DNA from: Cognatishimia maritima
GTDB lineage: Bacteria; Pseudomonadota; Alphaproteobacteria; Rhodobacterales; Rhodobacteraceae
NCBI RefSeq assembly: GCF_900129685.1
Contig: NZ_FQWM01000002.1
Span: 396,654 to 460,653, forward strand
Direction: 5' to 3'
Length of the DNA: 64,000 bases
Position 1 is the stretch's first letter. Every line of letters begins with the position of its first letter. Below are positions 44,359-54,024 of the stretch, one piece after another. Under the pieces are notes generated by a model. That model did no database searches. It was not told the DNA's origin and was given only the letters and a program-made list of their open reading frames with translations. The position numbers were made by a program, and so were the translations under genes.

Positions 44359-46240
44359 CGGAGGCGGGCGCAAACTGGCGCCCGTCATACGCCACAGCCT
44401 CTGTGCCATAGTTGAACCAGAACCGTTCTGTCGCCGTGTCGCGCAGGCGCAACCCTTCGGGCAAAGACAGAGCGGTTAGACCAGCCGCTTCAATGACGGG
44501 CGTTAATACACGGCTCATACCGGCTTGATCAAGCCATGCGCCCAGATAGGTGATGTTTCCTGACGACATCGTCACAGGCACACCGTCCTCTGCAACCAAG
44601 CCCACTTCAGCGCCGCCCACAAGCATCTCGCGATACCCTGTGATTGCGCCGCCGCCCTGCATCGCAATGGGCGTATCCGGGCGAATGGATTCCACGCGGT
44701 CCACGGTCACATCCAGCCCCGGTAAGGCTGGCGGCAGCGGCGTTGGAATGGTCATCTCGCCATCCCGCGCCGCAGCGCGCGGTCCGATCACAGTTACAGA
44801 ATTCGCCTGTGTTAGAGCCTGTTTTAGACCCTCAGGCATATGCATCAACCCCGGTGCCAAAACCACTTTGTAGCCGCTGAAATCTCGTGTTTCAGGGCGC
44901 AGGATGTCAATCGACAGCCCCATCTTGCGCAACGCCTGATAGGTTTCGAAGAACAGGCAGAAATAGCTCAGGCCCGCACCATGCGGCTGGACAGCCCATG
45001 CAGCTTCGGCGTCATAGTCGAATATCATCGCAACAGGCGCTTGCGCGGGCGCAACGTCCGGCGCCTTTGCGATCTCATCACGAACCTGTTTTGCCTCTGC
45101 CATGGCGGGCGCGTCCGCGCGATCCGGGCGCAATAGACCCGCATGCATCTGTTCCTGCGCCATTGGTGCCTGACGCCAGCGGAAGTAGCACACGGCCTCG
45201 GCACCATGTGCAAAAGCCTCCCACGACCAAAGCCGCACCATGCCGGGTAGCGGCGCTGGGTTGTAAGGCGCCCAATTCACCGGGCCGGGCTGCTGCTCCA
45301 TTACCCACCAGCGACCCTTGCCAACCGCGCGGTAGAGATCGTGATGTAAGGCCTGAAAATCAGGGTGCCCCTGCCGCGCATAGGCGCGTTGCTTTTCGAC
45401 CGATGCGCCAACGCGATCTTCAAGAAAGCCAAGCGGATAGCTGTCCCACGTGGCGATATCCAGATCGTCGCCCACTTTGAAATGGTCAAAATCGGTGATC
45501 CGCCCCATGTAATTATGCGAGGTCGGGGCCTTGGAATATTTGCGAATGATCTCTGCCTGCATGCGGTTGTAGCTGACAACCTGGTCAGAACTGAACCGGC
45601 GAAAATTCAAAGAATGGGCTGGATTAGGCTCTGTTACTGTCAAGTTCGGCAGGCCAATTTGGTCAAAATCATTGTACTCCATCGACCAGAACACATTACC
45701 CCAAGCCAGATTCAGCGCGTCGATCGTTTGGTATTTTTCGCGCAGCCATTTGCGGAAGGCCTGCAAGGCGGCATCGCTATAAGAGAGCGTCGTGCCATGG
45801 CAGCCATATTCATTGTCTGTCTGCCACGCCGCAACATAGGAGTTATCGCCATAGCGTTTCGCAAACAGCTCAACGATCCGCGCACTTTCGGCGCGATAGC
45901 CTGCGTTGCTAAAACAGTAGTGCCGACGAGAGCCAAACCCACGCGGATTGCCATTCACATCGACTGCAAACATGTCAGGGTGTTTGTCTGCCATCCAACG
46001 CGGCGGCGTCGCGGTAGGGGTGCCGAGAACAACCTTCAGCCCTGCTTTACCCAGCACCTCAATCGCTTGATCCAGCCAATCAAACCGCAGATCACCGGGG
46101 GTCGGTTCCAGTCGAGACCATGCAAATTCACCAATGCGAACCCACGTCAGGCCCGCATCGACCATTCGCTCAGCGTCCTTCGCCCAGAGCTCTGTTGGCC
46201 AGTGCTCCGGGTAATAACACGTCCCTAGTGTTCGCTTCAT
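44333..46240 (-). CDS. Beta-galactosidase, GH42 family
   Basis: A 635-aa cytoplasmic enzyme without signal peptide. GH42 features: opening YYPEHWPTELWAKDAERM, acid/base Glu144 in WQTDNEYGCHGT, nucleophile Glu315 in WVMEQQPGPVNW, and a trimerisation and C-terminal beta domain. It hydrolyses beta-galactosides (lactose-like or galactooligosaccharides) to galactose for the pathway encoded upstream. The ATG at 46238-46240 begins MKRTLGTCYYPEHW, seven bases after the lactonase stop; the longer frame is rejected. It is the last gene of the galactoside operon. Confidence 0.92.
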   Translation of the reverse strand: MKRTLGTCYYPEHWPTELWAKDAERMVDAGLTWVRIGEFAWSRLEPTPGDLRFDWLDQAIEVLGKAGLKVVLGTPTATPPRWMADKHPDMFAVDVNGNPRGFGSRRHYCFSNAGYRAESARIVELFAKRYGDNSYVAAWQTDNEYGCHGTTLSYSDAALQAFRKWLREKYQTIDALNLAWGNVFWSMEYNDFDQIGLPNLTVTEPNPAHSLNFRRFSSDQVVSYNRMQAEIIRKYSKAPTSHNYMGRITDFDHFKVGDDLDIATWDSYPLGFLEDRVGASVEKQRAYARQGHPDFQALHHDLYRAVGKGRWWVMEQQPGPVNWAPYNPAPLPGMVRLWSWEAFAHGAEAVCYFRWRQAPMAQEQMHAGLLRPDRADAPAMAEAKQVRDEIAKAPDVAPAQAPVAMIFDYDAEAAWAVQPHGAGLSYFCLFFETYQALRKMGLSIDILRPETRDFSGYKVVLAPGLMHMPEGLKQALTQANSVTVIGPRAAARDGEMTIPTPLPPALPGLDVTVDRVESIRPDTPIAMQGGGAITGYREMLVGGAEVGLVAEDGVPVTMSSGNITYLGAWLDQAGMSRVLTPVIEAAGLTALSLPEGLRLRDTATERFWFNYGTEAVAYDGRQFAPASVTRELLPE

Positions 46241-46247
46241 GTCTAAC

Positions 46248-47093
46248 TCACAAGATAACTTGGTGTTCCGCTTGTCCGGTCGCGTCTGGCAGGGAGACCA
46301 CAAAGGTTTTTCCTTCGGCGTCACCACTCAACCCTACGGCTGCCGATGTTGCGTAAAGATCATTGAGATCAGCGCCCCCGAAAGCCGGGCAAGAGATTTG
46401 TACGGCATCAAATTCAATCGCCGTAAGCAGCTGGCCATCTGGACTATAACATGCCACGCGATTCACGCCCCATTGCGCGTTCCAAAGGTTGCCAGCAGCG
46501 TCCACGACCGACCCGTCTGGGTTTAGGCCATCCTCGTTAACATCTACGAACACAGTTGGCTCTCCGACGGGCCATCCCGCCTCGTCCAATGCGACCTGCA
46601 TGATGGTTTTCTTTGCTGTATCGCTGTAATAGGCCACGTCGCCCAAGGGACCGAAGCAGATGGAATTAGAGATCGATATATCGCCGAACAGCTTGCGCAA
46701 CTCGCCGCGATAGTAGCGGTAAATCGCCCCTGCACCGGGTTCGCCGTTAAAGCCCATGGTCCCGATCCAGAAACCGCCTTGTGGATCTGCGCGCCCGTCG
46801 TTGGAACGCGTGGCCGCATTGTCGGCTTCCAAAGCGACCAACAGTTCGCGTTCACCTGAACTGAGATCAAAGCGATAAAGCCCGGTTTCAGACGCGATCA
46901 TCAACGTGTCTGCATCGACCCATCCGGCGGCAGAAACGTGTTCGTCAAAGGTCCATTCCTGCTCGGCCCCATCAACGCGCGTTAAAAGCTTCTTGCCGAG
47001 AATATCGAACCAGAACATCTGCTGACGCAGAGGGTGCCACAGCGGACCCTCACCTAACTCGCAAATGCGGTTGTCAAAAACTTCTGCGCCCAT
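46248..47093 (-). CDS. SMP-30/gluconolactonase-family sugar lactonase
   Basis: A 281-aa six-bladed beta-propeller. Metal and substrate markers: CELGEGPLWHP (Glu near residue 15), SNDGRADPQGGFWIGTMG and NPDGSVVDAAGNLWNAQWG, all SMP-30 signatures. It should hydrolyse D-galactono-lactone to D-galactonate between the galactose dehydrogenase and the galactonate dehydratase. It overlaps the aldolase gene by one base. Confidence 0.85.
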   Translation of the reverse strand: MGAEVFDNRICELGEGPLWHPLRQQMFWFDILGKKLLTRVDGAEQEWTFDEHVSAAGWVDADTLMIASETGLYRFDLSSGERELLVALEADNAATRSNDGRADPQGGFWIGTMGFNGEPGAGAIYRYYRGELRKLFGDISISNSICFGPLGDVAYYSDTAKKTIMQVALDEAGWPVGEPTVFVDVNEDGLNPDGSVVDAAGNLWNAQWGVNRVACYSPDGQLLTAIEFDAVQISCPAFGGADLNDLYATSAAVGLSGDAEGKTFVVSLPDATGQAEHQVIL

Positions 47094-47698
47094 CAGTCCA
47101 TGACCTCATCATAGGCCGCGACAATTGCGTCTGCTTTTGCGCGGACGTCTGCAGCACTCATACCGGCCTTGTAGATGCCGCTGCCGATGCCGAAACCACT
47201 TGCACCAGCTTCTATCCACTTGCCGAAGTTGTCAGGACCGGCGCCACCGACCGCGTAGACCTTGGTGCGCTGCGGCAGGACGGCACGCATGGCTTTCAAA
47301 CCCGCGATACCGAGAAGATCGCCGGGGAAAATTTTCAACCCATCCGCACCTGCGCGCAGGGCTGCGAAAGCCTCGGTTGGGGTAATCACACCGGGGAAAG
47401 ATTGCATGCCCAGTGCCTTAGTCTTTTCAATGACCGGCACGCAGGCATCTGGCGATACAATCAACTCACCGCCCGCATCCTTGACGCTTTGCACATCTTC
47501 TGGTGTCAGCACAGTACCTGCCCCGATCAACGCACGGTCGCCAAATTCCTTGGCAATCGCTTCGATGCTTTGAAACGGCTGCGGAGAGTTCAGCGGAACT
47601 TCGATCCGGTCAATGCCTGCTTCAAGAATTTCAGCGCAGATGCCAACAACTTCGTCAGGCTTCACGCCACGTAGGATGGCAATGACTTCTCGGCTCAT
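47093..47698 (-). CDS. dgoA: 2-dehydro-3-deoxy-6-phosphogalactonate aldolase
   Basis: A 201-aa class I aldolase of the KDPG/KDPGal family: EVIAILRGV, Glu33 in RIEVPLNSPQPF, LIGAGTVLTPEDV, and the Schiff-base Lys122 in GLKIFPGDLLG. The NSPQPF loop is the hallmark of the galactonate branch (DgoA) rather than Eda. It cleaves KDPGal to pyruvate and glyceraldehyde-3-phosphate. Confidence 0.9.
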   Translation of the reverse strand: MSREVIAILRGVKPDEVVGICAEILEAGIDRIEVPLNSPQPFQSIEAIAKEFGDRALIGAGTVLTPEDVQSVKDAGGELIVSPDACVPVIEKTKALGMQSFPGVITPTEAFAALRAGADGLKIFPGDLLGIAGLKAMRAVLPQRTKVYAVGGAGPDNFGKWIEAGASGFGIGSGIYKAGMSAADVRAKADAIVAAYDEVMD

Positions 47699-48621
47699 GG
47701 GTTCATTTCCTTCACATCAGAGTAGGCCGCTTTCAGGCCGCTCAGGGTCATGTCGCTGACGGAATGCAGAGAGGCTTTGACGCCCTGTGCAGTAAGTCCG
47801 TCTTGGTAAAGTTTACAAAGCGCAGGCGCGCCAATCAGGGCGACTGGCATGCCCAGCCAATAGGGCCGCGCCCCGGCCAGCTCGAGTCCGATCAGATAAC
47901 CGGACAGGCGTGCCTTTCCCTGAGAAGGCGTCATGTCGCCAACAAGGAACTCTGCACGCAACCCAAAGAGTTTGCTGGCGATCGATTGTGGGCGGCTCAT
48001 GGCATCCGACAGGGCGTCAACAAAGGCATCCGCATCCCAATCGTCACCGTTGACCGTGTGTCGCAGCACAGATTGTTTGGACAACAGTGCGAACAATTCG
48101 CCGGTCATATAGGTCTGAAAGCTGACGACCTCTTTGGCCGAAATCCGCGCCCATTTGGTGTGGGTGCCGGGCAGGCAAAGAACGCCATCAAAATCTGGGT
48201 TTTCTGCCAGAAACCCAGCGATTTGGGTTTCTTCGCCACGCATCACATCGCCCGGGTTGGTTTGTTTCAAACCGGGTAGAATCCAGACGGAAATGCGCGG
48301 GTCCTTGGCGTCGACCCGTGTGGCGCCTTTGCCGTCGGGCGGAGCGCAGGGCACCGCCTGATAGGTGGCTTCTTTCCAACCTTGCGCCGCCCCGACCATG
48401 CCGCAGCAAATCACAGGTGTGACTTTATTATCTGGCAGGTCTGCGTCGATCAATTCAAGCAGCGCACCTTCGAATTCAGACGGGGCCAAAGACCCCATCC
48501 CGCGGTCCGAAGACCGTTCGGCAAGTACCGTGCCGTCGTTATCCAGTAAAGACAGCCGCAAATTGCTGGTGCCCCAATCCACAGCCACCAGCGCAACGCT
48601 GTCTCGAATTGTATCTGTCAT
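47695..48621 (-). CDS. dgoK: 2-dehydro-3-deoxygalactonokinase
   Basis: A 308-aa sugar-acid kinase: VAVDWGTSNLRLSLLD (ATP-binding, ASKHA-like), LPGTHTKWARIS, and GLELAGARPYWLG near the C-terminus, as in DgoK. It phosphorylates 2-dehydro-3-deoxygalactonate with ATP. It overlaps the aldolase gene by four bases and the dehydrogenase gene by four. Confidence 0.88.
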   Translation of the reverse strand: MTDTIRDSVALVAVDWGTSNLRLSLLDNDGTVLAERSSDRGMGSLAPSEFEGALLELIDADLPDNKVTPVICCGMVGAAQGWKEATYQAVPCAPPDGKGATRVDAKDPRISVWILPGLKQTNPGDVMRGEETQIAGFLAENPDFDGVLCLPGTHTKWARISAKEVVSFQTYMTGELFALLSKQSVLRHTVNGDDWDADAFVDALSDAMSRPQSIASKLFGLRAEFLVGDMTPSQGKARLSGYLIGLELAGARPYWLGMPVALIGAPALCKLYQDGLTAQGVKASLHSVSDMTLSGLKAAYSDVKEMNP

Positions 48622-49388
48622 CCCGTTACTACGACTCCGCCGTCCACAACCATGGCCTGACCAGTCATCATCTTGCTTGCGTCAGACGCCAGGAACAGCG
48701 TCGCGCCGACGATATCTTCGGGCCCCAAAGTATCTTTCAGGCATTGACGGCCAAGGTGGTCTTCCAGCGCTTCAGGTGTGACCCAAAGTTCTTTCTGCTT
48801 GTCCGTAAGGACCCAGCCCGGTGCCAATGCGTTCACGCGGATCTTGTCCGGGCCGAATTCGCGCGCCAAGCTGCGGGTCATACCATTGATGCCCGAATTG
48901 GCGGTTGTGTAGGCCGGATAGCCCGCATTGCCCATCATATACGAGATCGATGTGAAGTTCACAATGGTACCGCTACCAGCCGCTTTCATACCCGGCATAA
49001 CCTCTTGGCAAGCAAAGAAATAAGCCTTGAGATTGATGGCTTGAGACCAGTCCCAGAACTCTTCGGTGACTTCTTCGGTGCTGTGGCGCTTGTCATTCGC
49101 GGCATTGTTGATCAGCGCGGTCACCGGCCCATGGGCTTCAGAAGCCTGCTGAATAGCCGCCTTCAGCGCGGGAATATCGGTGATGTCACATTGGATGAAC
49201 AATGGACGGTTGCCGTGCTTGGCTTCCATCTCATCGCAGAACGCCGTGCTGTCGGAGCGCTGAACAAAGGCGACTTTGGCGCCCTGCGCCAAGAAACCTT
49301 CGGTCAGGAACGCACCGATGCCAGAACCACCGCCCGTGATGAATACGGACTTTCCCTTGAGGTCATGGAATGTTGCATTGATTGCCAT
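48618..49388 (-). CDS. Short-chain dehydrogenase, probable D-galactose 1-dehydrogenase
   Basis: A 256-aa classical SDR: nucleotide motif TGGGSGIG, NNAAND, catalytic Ser region FTSISYMM, and Tyr160 in YPAYTTAN. At the canonical YxxxK position the Lys is replaced by Asn164 (AAT codon, 48897-48899), a key difference. By operon position it oxidises D-galactose to galactono-lactone in the De Ley-Doudoroff pathway. The change could alter or reduce activity, so the assignment rests on context. Confidence 0.75.
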   Translation of the reverse strand: MAINATFHDLKGKSVFITGGGSGIGAFLTEGFLAQGAKVAFVQRSDSTAFCDEMEAKHGNRPLFIQCDITDIPALKAAIQQASEAHGPVTALINNAANDKRHSTEEVTEEFWDWSQAINLKAYFFACQEVMPGMKAAGSGTIVNFTSISYMMGNAGYPAYTTANSGINGMTRSLAREFGPDKIRVNALAPGWVLTDKQKELWVTPEALEDHLGRQCLKDTLGPEDIVGATLFLASDASKMMTGQAMVVDGGVVVTG

Positions 49389-51097
49389 CAGTGGCTCTCC
49401 CTTGTCACAGGGCGGGTGTCTTTGCCCACCAAAAAGTCCAGATCGGCACCCTTGTCGGCCTGCAGCACGTGATCAACGTACATCTTGGCATAGCCACGGG
49501 TGTAATAAGGTTCCGGCGCGACCCAAGCGGCGCGGCGTTCGGCCAGTTCGTCCTCTGACACCAGCAATTCCAGAACGCCGGTCGACGCAGAGACTTTGAT
49601 CCGGTCGCCAGTTTTCACAAGCGCCAATGGCCCGCCTGCCGTCGCTTCCGGGGCGACATGCAAGATGACCGTGCCAAAAGCCGTGCCCGACATGCGCGCA
49701 TCAGAAACCCGCACGATGTCTTTGACACCCTGTTTGGCAAGCTTGGCCGGGATCGGCATATCGCCCACCTCGGGCATGCCGGGATAGCCTTTGGGGCCGC
49801 AGTTTTTCAGCACCAGAATGCTCTCTGCGGTGACGGGCAGATCTTCGCGGTCAATATTGGCTTTCAGCTCTTCGATGGTTTCAAACACGTAGGCCTCGCC
49901 CTCATGCTCCAGTAGGTGATCGCTCGCGGCGGAGGGTTTCACAATAGCGCCGTTGGGTGCCAAGTTCCCCCGTAGAACCCGCAGACCCGCTGCGGGTTTG
50001 CGCGGTGCATCATAGGCAAAAATCACGTCACGATTGTAACACTCGGCCCCGTCGAAATAATGCGAGATATCCTTGCCCATCACGGTGTTGGCGGGCTGCA
50101 GCTTGTGACTGATTTCTTTCAGCACAACCGGTACACCGCCTGCGTAGCAAAAATCTTCCATCAGGTATTTGCCCGAGGGCATGCAATTCACCAGTAGAGG
50201 TATTTCGCCGCCCTTTTCGAAGTCTTCCATCGTCAAATCGATGCCAACCCGCCCCGCAAGCGCCAGAAGGTGCACGACGGCATTGGTCGAGCCACCCAGC
50301 GCAGCGTTGGCGACAATGGCGTTGTCAAAGCTGGCTTTGCTGAGAACGTCGGACAGTTTCAGGTCTTCGTCGACCATTTCGACAATGCGTTTGCCTGTCA
50401 TATGCGCCAGGGCCATGCGGCGCGCGTCGACGGCGGGCAATGTCCCGTTCATCGGCAAGGAAAGCCCCATCGCTTCGGACAATGACGAGGTGGTCGAAGC
50501 CGTGCCCATCGTCATGCAGACACCTTTTGAACGACTCATGCCAGACTCGGTTGCCATGAAGTCCTTAAGGGTCATTTCTCCGGCTTTCACGGCCGTGGCA
50601 AATTTGCGCACGTCGGTGCCGGACCCTAGGTCGCGGCCCTTCCATTTGCCATTCAGCATAGGACCGGCGGACACAACGATGGTCGGCAGATCAACCGACG
50701 CCGCACCCATCAATTGGCCCGGTGTGGTCTTGTCGCAGCCGCCCAACAGCACAACGCCATCCATGCCATAGGCGCGGATCGATTCCTCGACATCCATCGC
50801 CAGCAGGTTGCGAAACAGCATCGCCGTGGGCTTCATCTGGGTTTCGCCCAATGACATCACCGGGAATTCGACTGGGAAACCACCGGCTTCCCAAACCCCG
50901 CGTTTGACGCCTTCGGCCAGTTCTCTTAGCCCCGAATTGCAGGGGGTCAGTTCTGACCAAGTGTTGCAGATACCGATCACCGGACGCCCATCAAAAGCAT
51001 GATCAGGGAAGCCCTGATTTTTCATCCAGCTACGCCGGATGAAACCATCTTTGTCCATCATGCCGTACCAGCTGCGATTGCGTCTGCTTTTGGTCAT
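49388..51097 (-). CDS. IlvD/Edd-family sugar-acid dehydratase, probable D-galactonate dehydratase
   Basis: A 569-aa Fe-S dehydratase. Cys ligands: ICNTWSELTPCN, LLGGCDKTTPG and SKGVCMTMGT. The N-terminus SWYGMMDKDGFIRRSWMKNQG matches the pentonate/hexonate dehydratase subgroup (L-arabinonate dehydratase-like) rather than IlvD. In this operon it should convert D-galactonate to 2-dehydro-3-deoxygalactonate. It overlaps its neighbours by four bases and by one. Confidence 0.85.
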   Translation of the reverse strand: MTKSRRNRSWYGMMDKDGFIRRSWMKNQGFPDHAFDGRPVIGICNTWSELTPCNSGLRELAEGVKRGVWEAGGFPVEFPVMSLGETQMKPTAMLFRNLLAMDVEESIRAYGMDGVVLLGGCDKTTPGQLMGAASVDLPTIVVSAGPMLNGKWKGRDLGSGTDVRKFATAVKAGEMTLKDFMATESGMSRSKGVCMTMGTASTTSSLSEAMGLSLPMNGTLPAVDARRMALAHMTGKRIVEMVDEDLKLSDVLSKASFDNAIVANAALGGSTNAVVHLLALAGRVGIDLTMEDFEKGGEIPLLVNCMPSGKYLMEDFCYAGGVPVVLKEISHKLQPANTVMGKDISHYFDGAECYNRDVIFAYDAPRKPAAGLRVLRGNLAPNGAIVKPSAASDHLLEHEGEAYVFETIEELKANIDREDLPVTAESILVLKNCGPKGYPGMPEVGDMPIPAKLAKQGVKDIVRVSDARMSGTAFGTVILHVAPEATAGGPLALVKTGDRIKVSASTGVLELLVSEDELAERRAAWVAPEPYYTRGYAKMYVDHVLQADKGADLDFLVGKDTRPVTRESH

Positions 51098-53178
51098 AGG
51101 CGTGTTCCTTCAAGTACCCACATCTTGTCCGGGAAGCTCCATGGCAGGGTCAGTCCCTGCGCCATCAGGTAGGCCCCGCTGGCGACCAGTGGTTCGGATT
51201 TTAACAATGGTGTGCCGCGAGACAGATAAGGCGCGTCATCTCGGTTGATCAATTCGACTCGGTACATCGCGTCCGGGCTAAGCCGGGTCAAGCGCAGAGG
51301 CCGCGGCGCGATCTGTGAGGATGTGCCTGCCAAACCGGCGAAGACAACAAAGCGACCGCCACCCTCGGCGAGTTGTTGCTCTGCAATCACCGCGGGATCA
51401 GAGCTATCAAGGCGCAGAATATCCGCCCGGTACATCCAGTCTCGGTTCTCTTTCCACCATGCGGTCACCTTGCTGAGCACCTCGACTTCGTCGTCGATCA
51501 GCTCGCGCGGGTCCATTTCAAACCCCATGTGGCGCTGAGCAGCAACCCACGCGCGGAACCGGATGTCGTAGACACGGCCCGACGTATGGCATTCACGCGG
51601 GCCAACGTGACTTCCGGTCACGGCGGAAGGAAGGAAGATCGCAGCGTTGTGCTGCATCTTCAGGCGTTCCAATGCGTCATTGGAATCCGACAGCCAAACG
51701 CGCTGCGTGCGGCTGAGGATGCCAAAGTCAATCCGGCCACCACCCGAGGCGCAGCTTTCAATTTCAACATGCGGGAAGGCCGCACGCAGACGATCCATCA
51801 ACGCATAGGACCCACGGGTCTGCGCGGCATCCGGCAAAGGCAGCACGCGGTTGTGGTCCCATTTGATATAGTCGATCTCGTAGTCACGCAGGATCGCACC
51901 GATCCGATCAAACAAGAATTCCTGCACATCGGACCGCGCCATGTTCACTGCTTTTTGCTGACGTCCAAGGATCTGGTCTTCGGACCCCAATGCCCATTCG
52001 GGGTGCGCCCGGTGAATGTTGGAGTTTTCATTGATCATTTCTGGCTCAAACCAGATCCCAAAGGTCATACCTTCGGAATGCACATGGTCGATCAGCGGCT
52101 GCAGCCCTTCTGGGTATTTGCGCGCGTCAACTTCCCAATCTGACAGTGCCATCGTGTCATCATCACGATTGCCAAACCAACCATCATCCAGAACGAAACG
52201 CTCTGCCCCCAAGGCAGCGGCACGGCTGGCGATCTCTTTGAGTTCAGGCAGGTTGTGGTTGAAATAAACCGCTTCCCAGCAATTGTAGTGCACAGGTCGT
52301 GGACGGTCCGGATGGGGCCATGTCACCACGCGGTCGCGCAGGTGGCGCTGAAAGGCCACGGCACAGCCGTTGATTCCGTCATCAGAGAACACCGCATAAA
52401 GGGTCGCGGTTCCAAAACGCGTCTTTGCAGAAAGTTCGACGCGAGTCGCATGGCCGAACTGGATTTGGCGACGCCCATCGGGCAGCTCTTCCGCCGCCAT
52501 ACGGTGCCCACCGGACCAACCGTAATGGAAGGCGTAGGCATGGCCTGAGGCATTGGTCGCTCCGCCACAGGGAACAATTAGCCCTGGGAAATGTTCGTGG
52601 CCCGTGCGGCCTGTGCGATTTTCGCGGTAGCGCATGCCCGCAGACCACGGCGTGCGGTTCATCTGAAACTCGCCACACCAACGACCTGCGAAATCGATCA
52701 TCTCGGTCGAGTTCTGCGGCGCCGGGAAAACGGGCGCAGACAGCCAGTGCAGGTGCACCGGATGGGCCGCGTCGACCCAGGCCTTCGCCTCGATCATGTG
52801 GGTTTGCCCGTCAATTGCAAAACGGGCGGAATAGGTCAGGATGCCTTCCTGATCTTTAAAGGTCAGCGTCAGGGCATCGTCTTCTTCCTTTGCCTCGGCA
52901 AAGCAGAATTTCGGCAGCATTGGCGTGCCGTCTTTGTCACGCAGGCTCATGCCCGGCTGGCCGGGAAAACTGCGCGTTGCCTCAGGACAAATTGAAAGTT
53001 CAGGGTTTTGGTCGAGCATGCCCCCGGTAACATCGAGGACATGAGCTTTGTAGAGCGTTGTCAGGTCTTCTTTGTCTGACAACCTGGGCCCCCAATAGAC
53101 CACCTCGGCGAGGTGGTCATTGTGGGAACCCAGAACAAGCGTTTGACGTGAGTCATCAAGACGCCAGCATTGGATCAT
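51094..53178 (-). CDS. Alpha-galactosidase, GH36 family
   Basis: A 694-aa cytoplasmic enzyme. GH36 features: FVLDDGWFGNRDDDT, nucleophile Asp near 438 in DYIKWDHNR, acid/base Asp near 496 in WLSDSNDALERL, and a beta-sandwich N-terminal domain with VYWGPRLSD. It removes alpha-linked galactose from melibiose/raffinose-type sugars. No signal peptide is present, so substrates arrive intact through the importer. It overlaps the permease gene upstream and the dehydratase gene downstream by four bases each. Confidence 0.93.
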   Translation of the reverse strand: MIQCWRLDDSRQTLVLGSHNDHLAEVVYWGPRLSDKEDLTTLYKAHVLDVTGGMLDQNPELSICPEATRSFPGQPGMSLRDKDGTPMLPKFCFAEAKEEDDALTLTFKDQEGILTYSARFAIDGQTHMIEAKAWVDAAHPVHLHWLSAPVFPAPQNSTEMIDFAGRWCGEFQMNRTPWSAGMRYRENRTGRTGHEHFPGLIVPCGGATNASGHAYAFHYGWSGGHRMAAEELPDGRRQIQFGHATRVELSAKTRFGTATLYAVFSDDGINGCAVAFQRHLRDRVVTWPHPDRPRPVHYNCWEAVYFNHNLPELKEIASRAAALGAERFVLDDGWFGNRDDDTMALSDWEVDARKYPEGLQPLIDHVHSEGMTFGIWFEPEMINENSNIHRAHPEWALGSEDQILGRQQKAVNMARSDVQEFLFDRIGAILRDYEIDYIKWDHNRVLPLPDAAQTRGSYALMDRLRAAFPHVEIESCASGGGRIDFGILSRTQRVWLSDSNDALERLKMQHNAAIFLPSAVTGSHVGPRECHTSGRVYDIRFRAWVAAQRHMGFEMDPRELIDDEVEVLSKVTAWWKENRDWMYRADILRLDSSDPAVIAEQQLAEGGGRFVVFAGLAGTSSQIAPRPLRLTRLSPDAMYRVELINRDDAPYLSRGTPLLKSEPLVASGAYLMAQGLTLPWSFPDKMWVLEGTRL

Positions 53179-54023
53179 TTAACGGCTCCTAGAGTGAGAC
53201 CGGCAATGAAGTGTTTCTGCATCAGGAAGAACATCGCCACAGGCGGAAGCGCTGCCACAATGGAGCCTGCACTCATCAGGTGATACGCGGCACGGTACTG
53301 AGCGTTAAAGCTCGTGATACCCGCGGTCACCGGCTGACTTTCGGCACCCTGTGTCAGGACAACTGCCCAGAAGTAGTCGTTCCAGATGAAAGTAAAGATC
53401 AGCACCGCCATGGCCGCCAACGCTGGTTTCATCAGCGGCAGCACCACGTGCCAGAAGATTTTCCACTCTGCCACGCCTTCAACACGTGCCACCTCGATCA
53501 GATCGAAAGGCAGCGCTTTGATGAAGTTCCGCATGAACAGCGTACAGAAACCTGTCTGGAATGCGATGTGAAAGAACACTAGCCCGGTTTTGGTATTATA
53601 AAGACCCATATCCAGAGTCAGGTCCCGTACAGGCACCATGAGAATCTGGAATGGCACGAAGTTGCCCGCGACGAACATGAAGAAGATCCAGATGTTCGAA
53701 CGGAATTTGTAAACGCCCAGCGCAAAGCCGGTCATGGAACTTAGGACAACACAGCCGATCATGGTGGGTACCGTGATCAGAACAGAGTTCATCAGATAAC
53801 GGGGCATGTCGGACTGAAAGAAGACCTTGCCGTAGTTGTTGACGAACTCAAACGAGGTCGGCAGACCCCAGTAGTTGCCGGTTGTGAAATCCGCATCCGG
53901 TTTGATCGAGAACACAGCAACCGCGATCAGTGGCAAAAGCCAGAGGACCAAGGCCGCAGGCAGCAGCGCCTGATAGGATAGCTGCCATGTGCGAGAGGAT
54001 TTTTCGATTGGAGTCGGAAACAT
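53175..54023 (-). CDS. Sugar ABC transporter permease (MalG family), galactoside operon
   Basis: A 282-aa inner-membrane permease with six helices and EAA loop (IEVARVEGVAEWKIFWHVVLPLM). The ATG at 54021-54023 was chosen because GGGAGG lies eight bases before it; an in-frame ATG 21 bases upstream is unlikely. It begins one base after the upstream permease stop and overlaps the alpha-galactosidase gene by four bases. Confidence 0.9.
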   Translation of the reverse strand: MFPTPIEKSSRTWQLSYQALLPAALVLWLLPLIAVAVFSIKPDADFTTGNYWGLPTSFEFVNNYGKVFFQSDMPRYLMNSVLITVPTMIGCVVLSSMTGFALGVYKFRSNIWIFFMFVAGNFVPFQILMVPVRDLTLDMGLYNTKTGLVFFHIAFQTGFCTLFMRNFIKALPFDLIEVARVEGVAEWKIFWHVVLPLMKPALAAMAVLIFTFIWNDYFWAVVLTQGAESQPVTAGITSFNAQYRAAYHLMSAGSIVAALPPVAMFFLMQKHFIAGLTLGAVK

Positions 54024-54024
54024 A

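Noticed and set aside
45365-46228. A 287-codon plus-strand frame opposite the GH42 gene
   Set aside because: A shadow of the beta-galactosidase gene, whose catalytic residues are in the minus frame.
48609-49472. A 287-codon plus-strand frame opposite the SDR gene
   Set aside because: Antisense shadow caused by codon bias.
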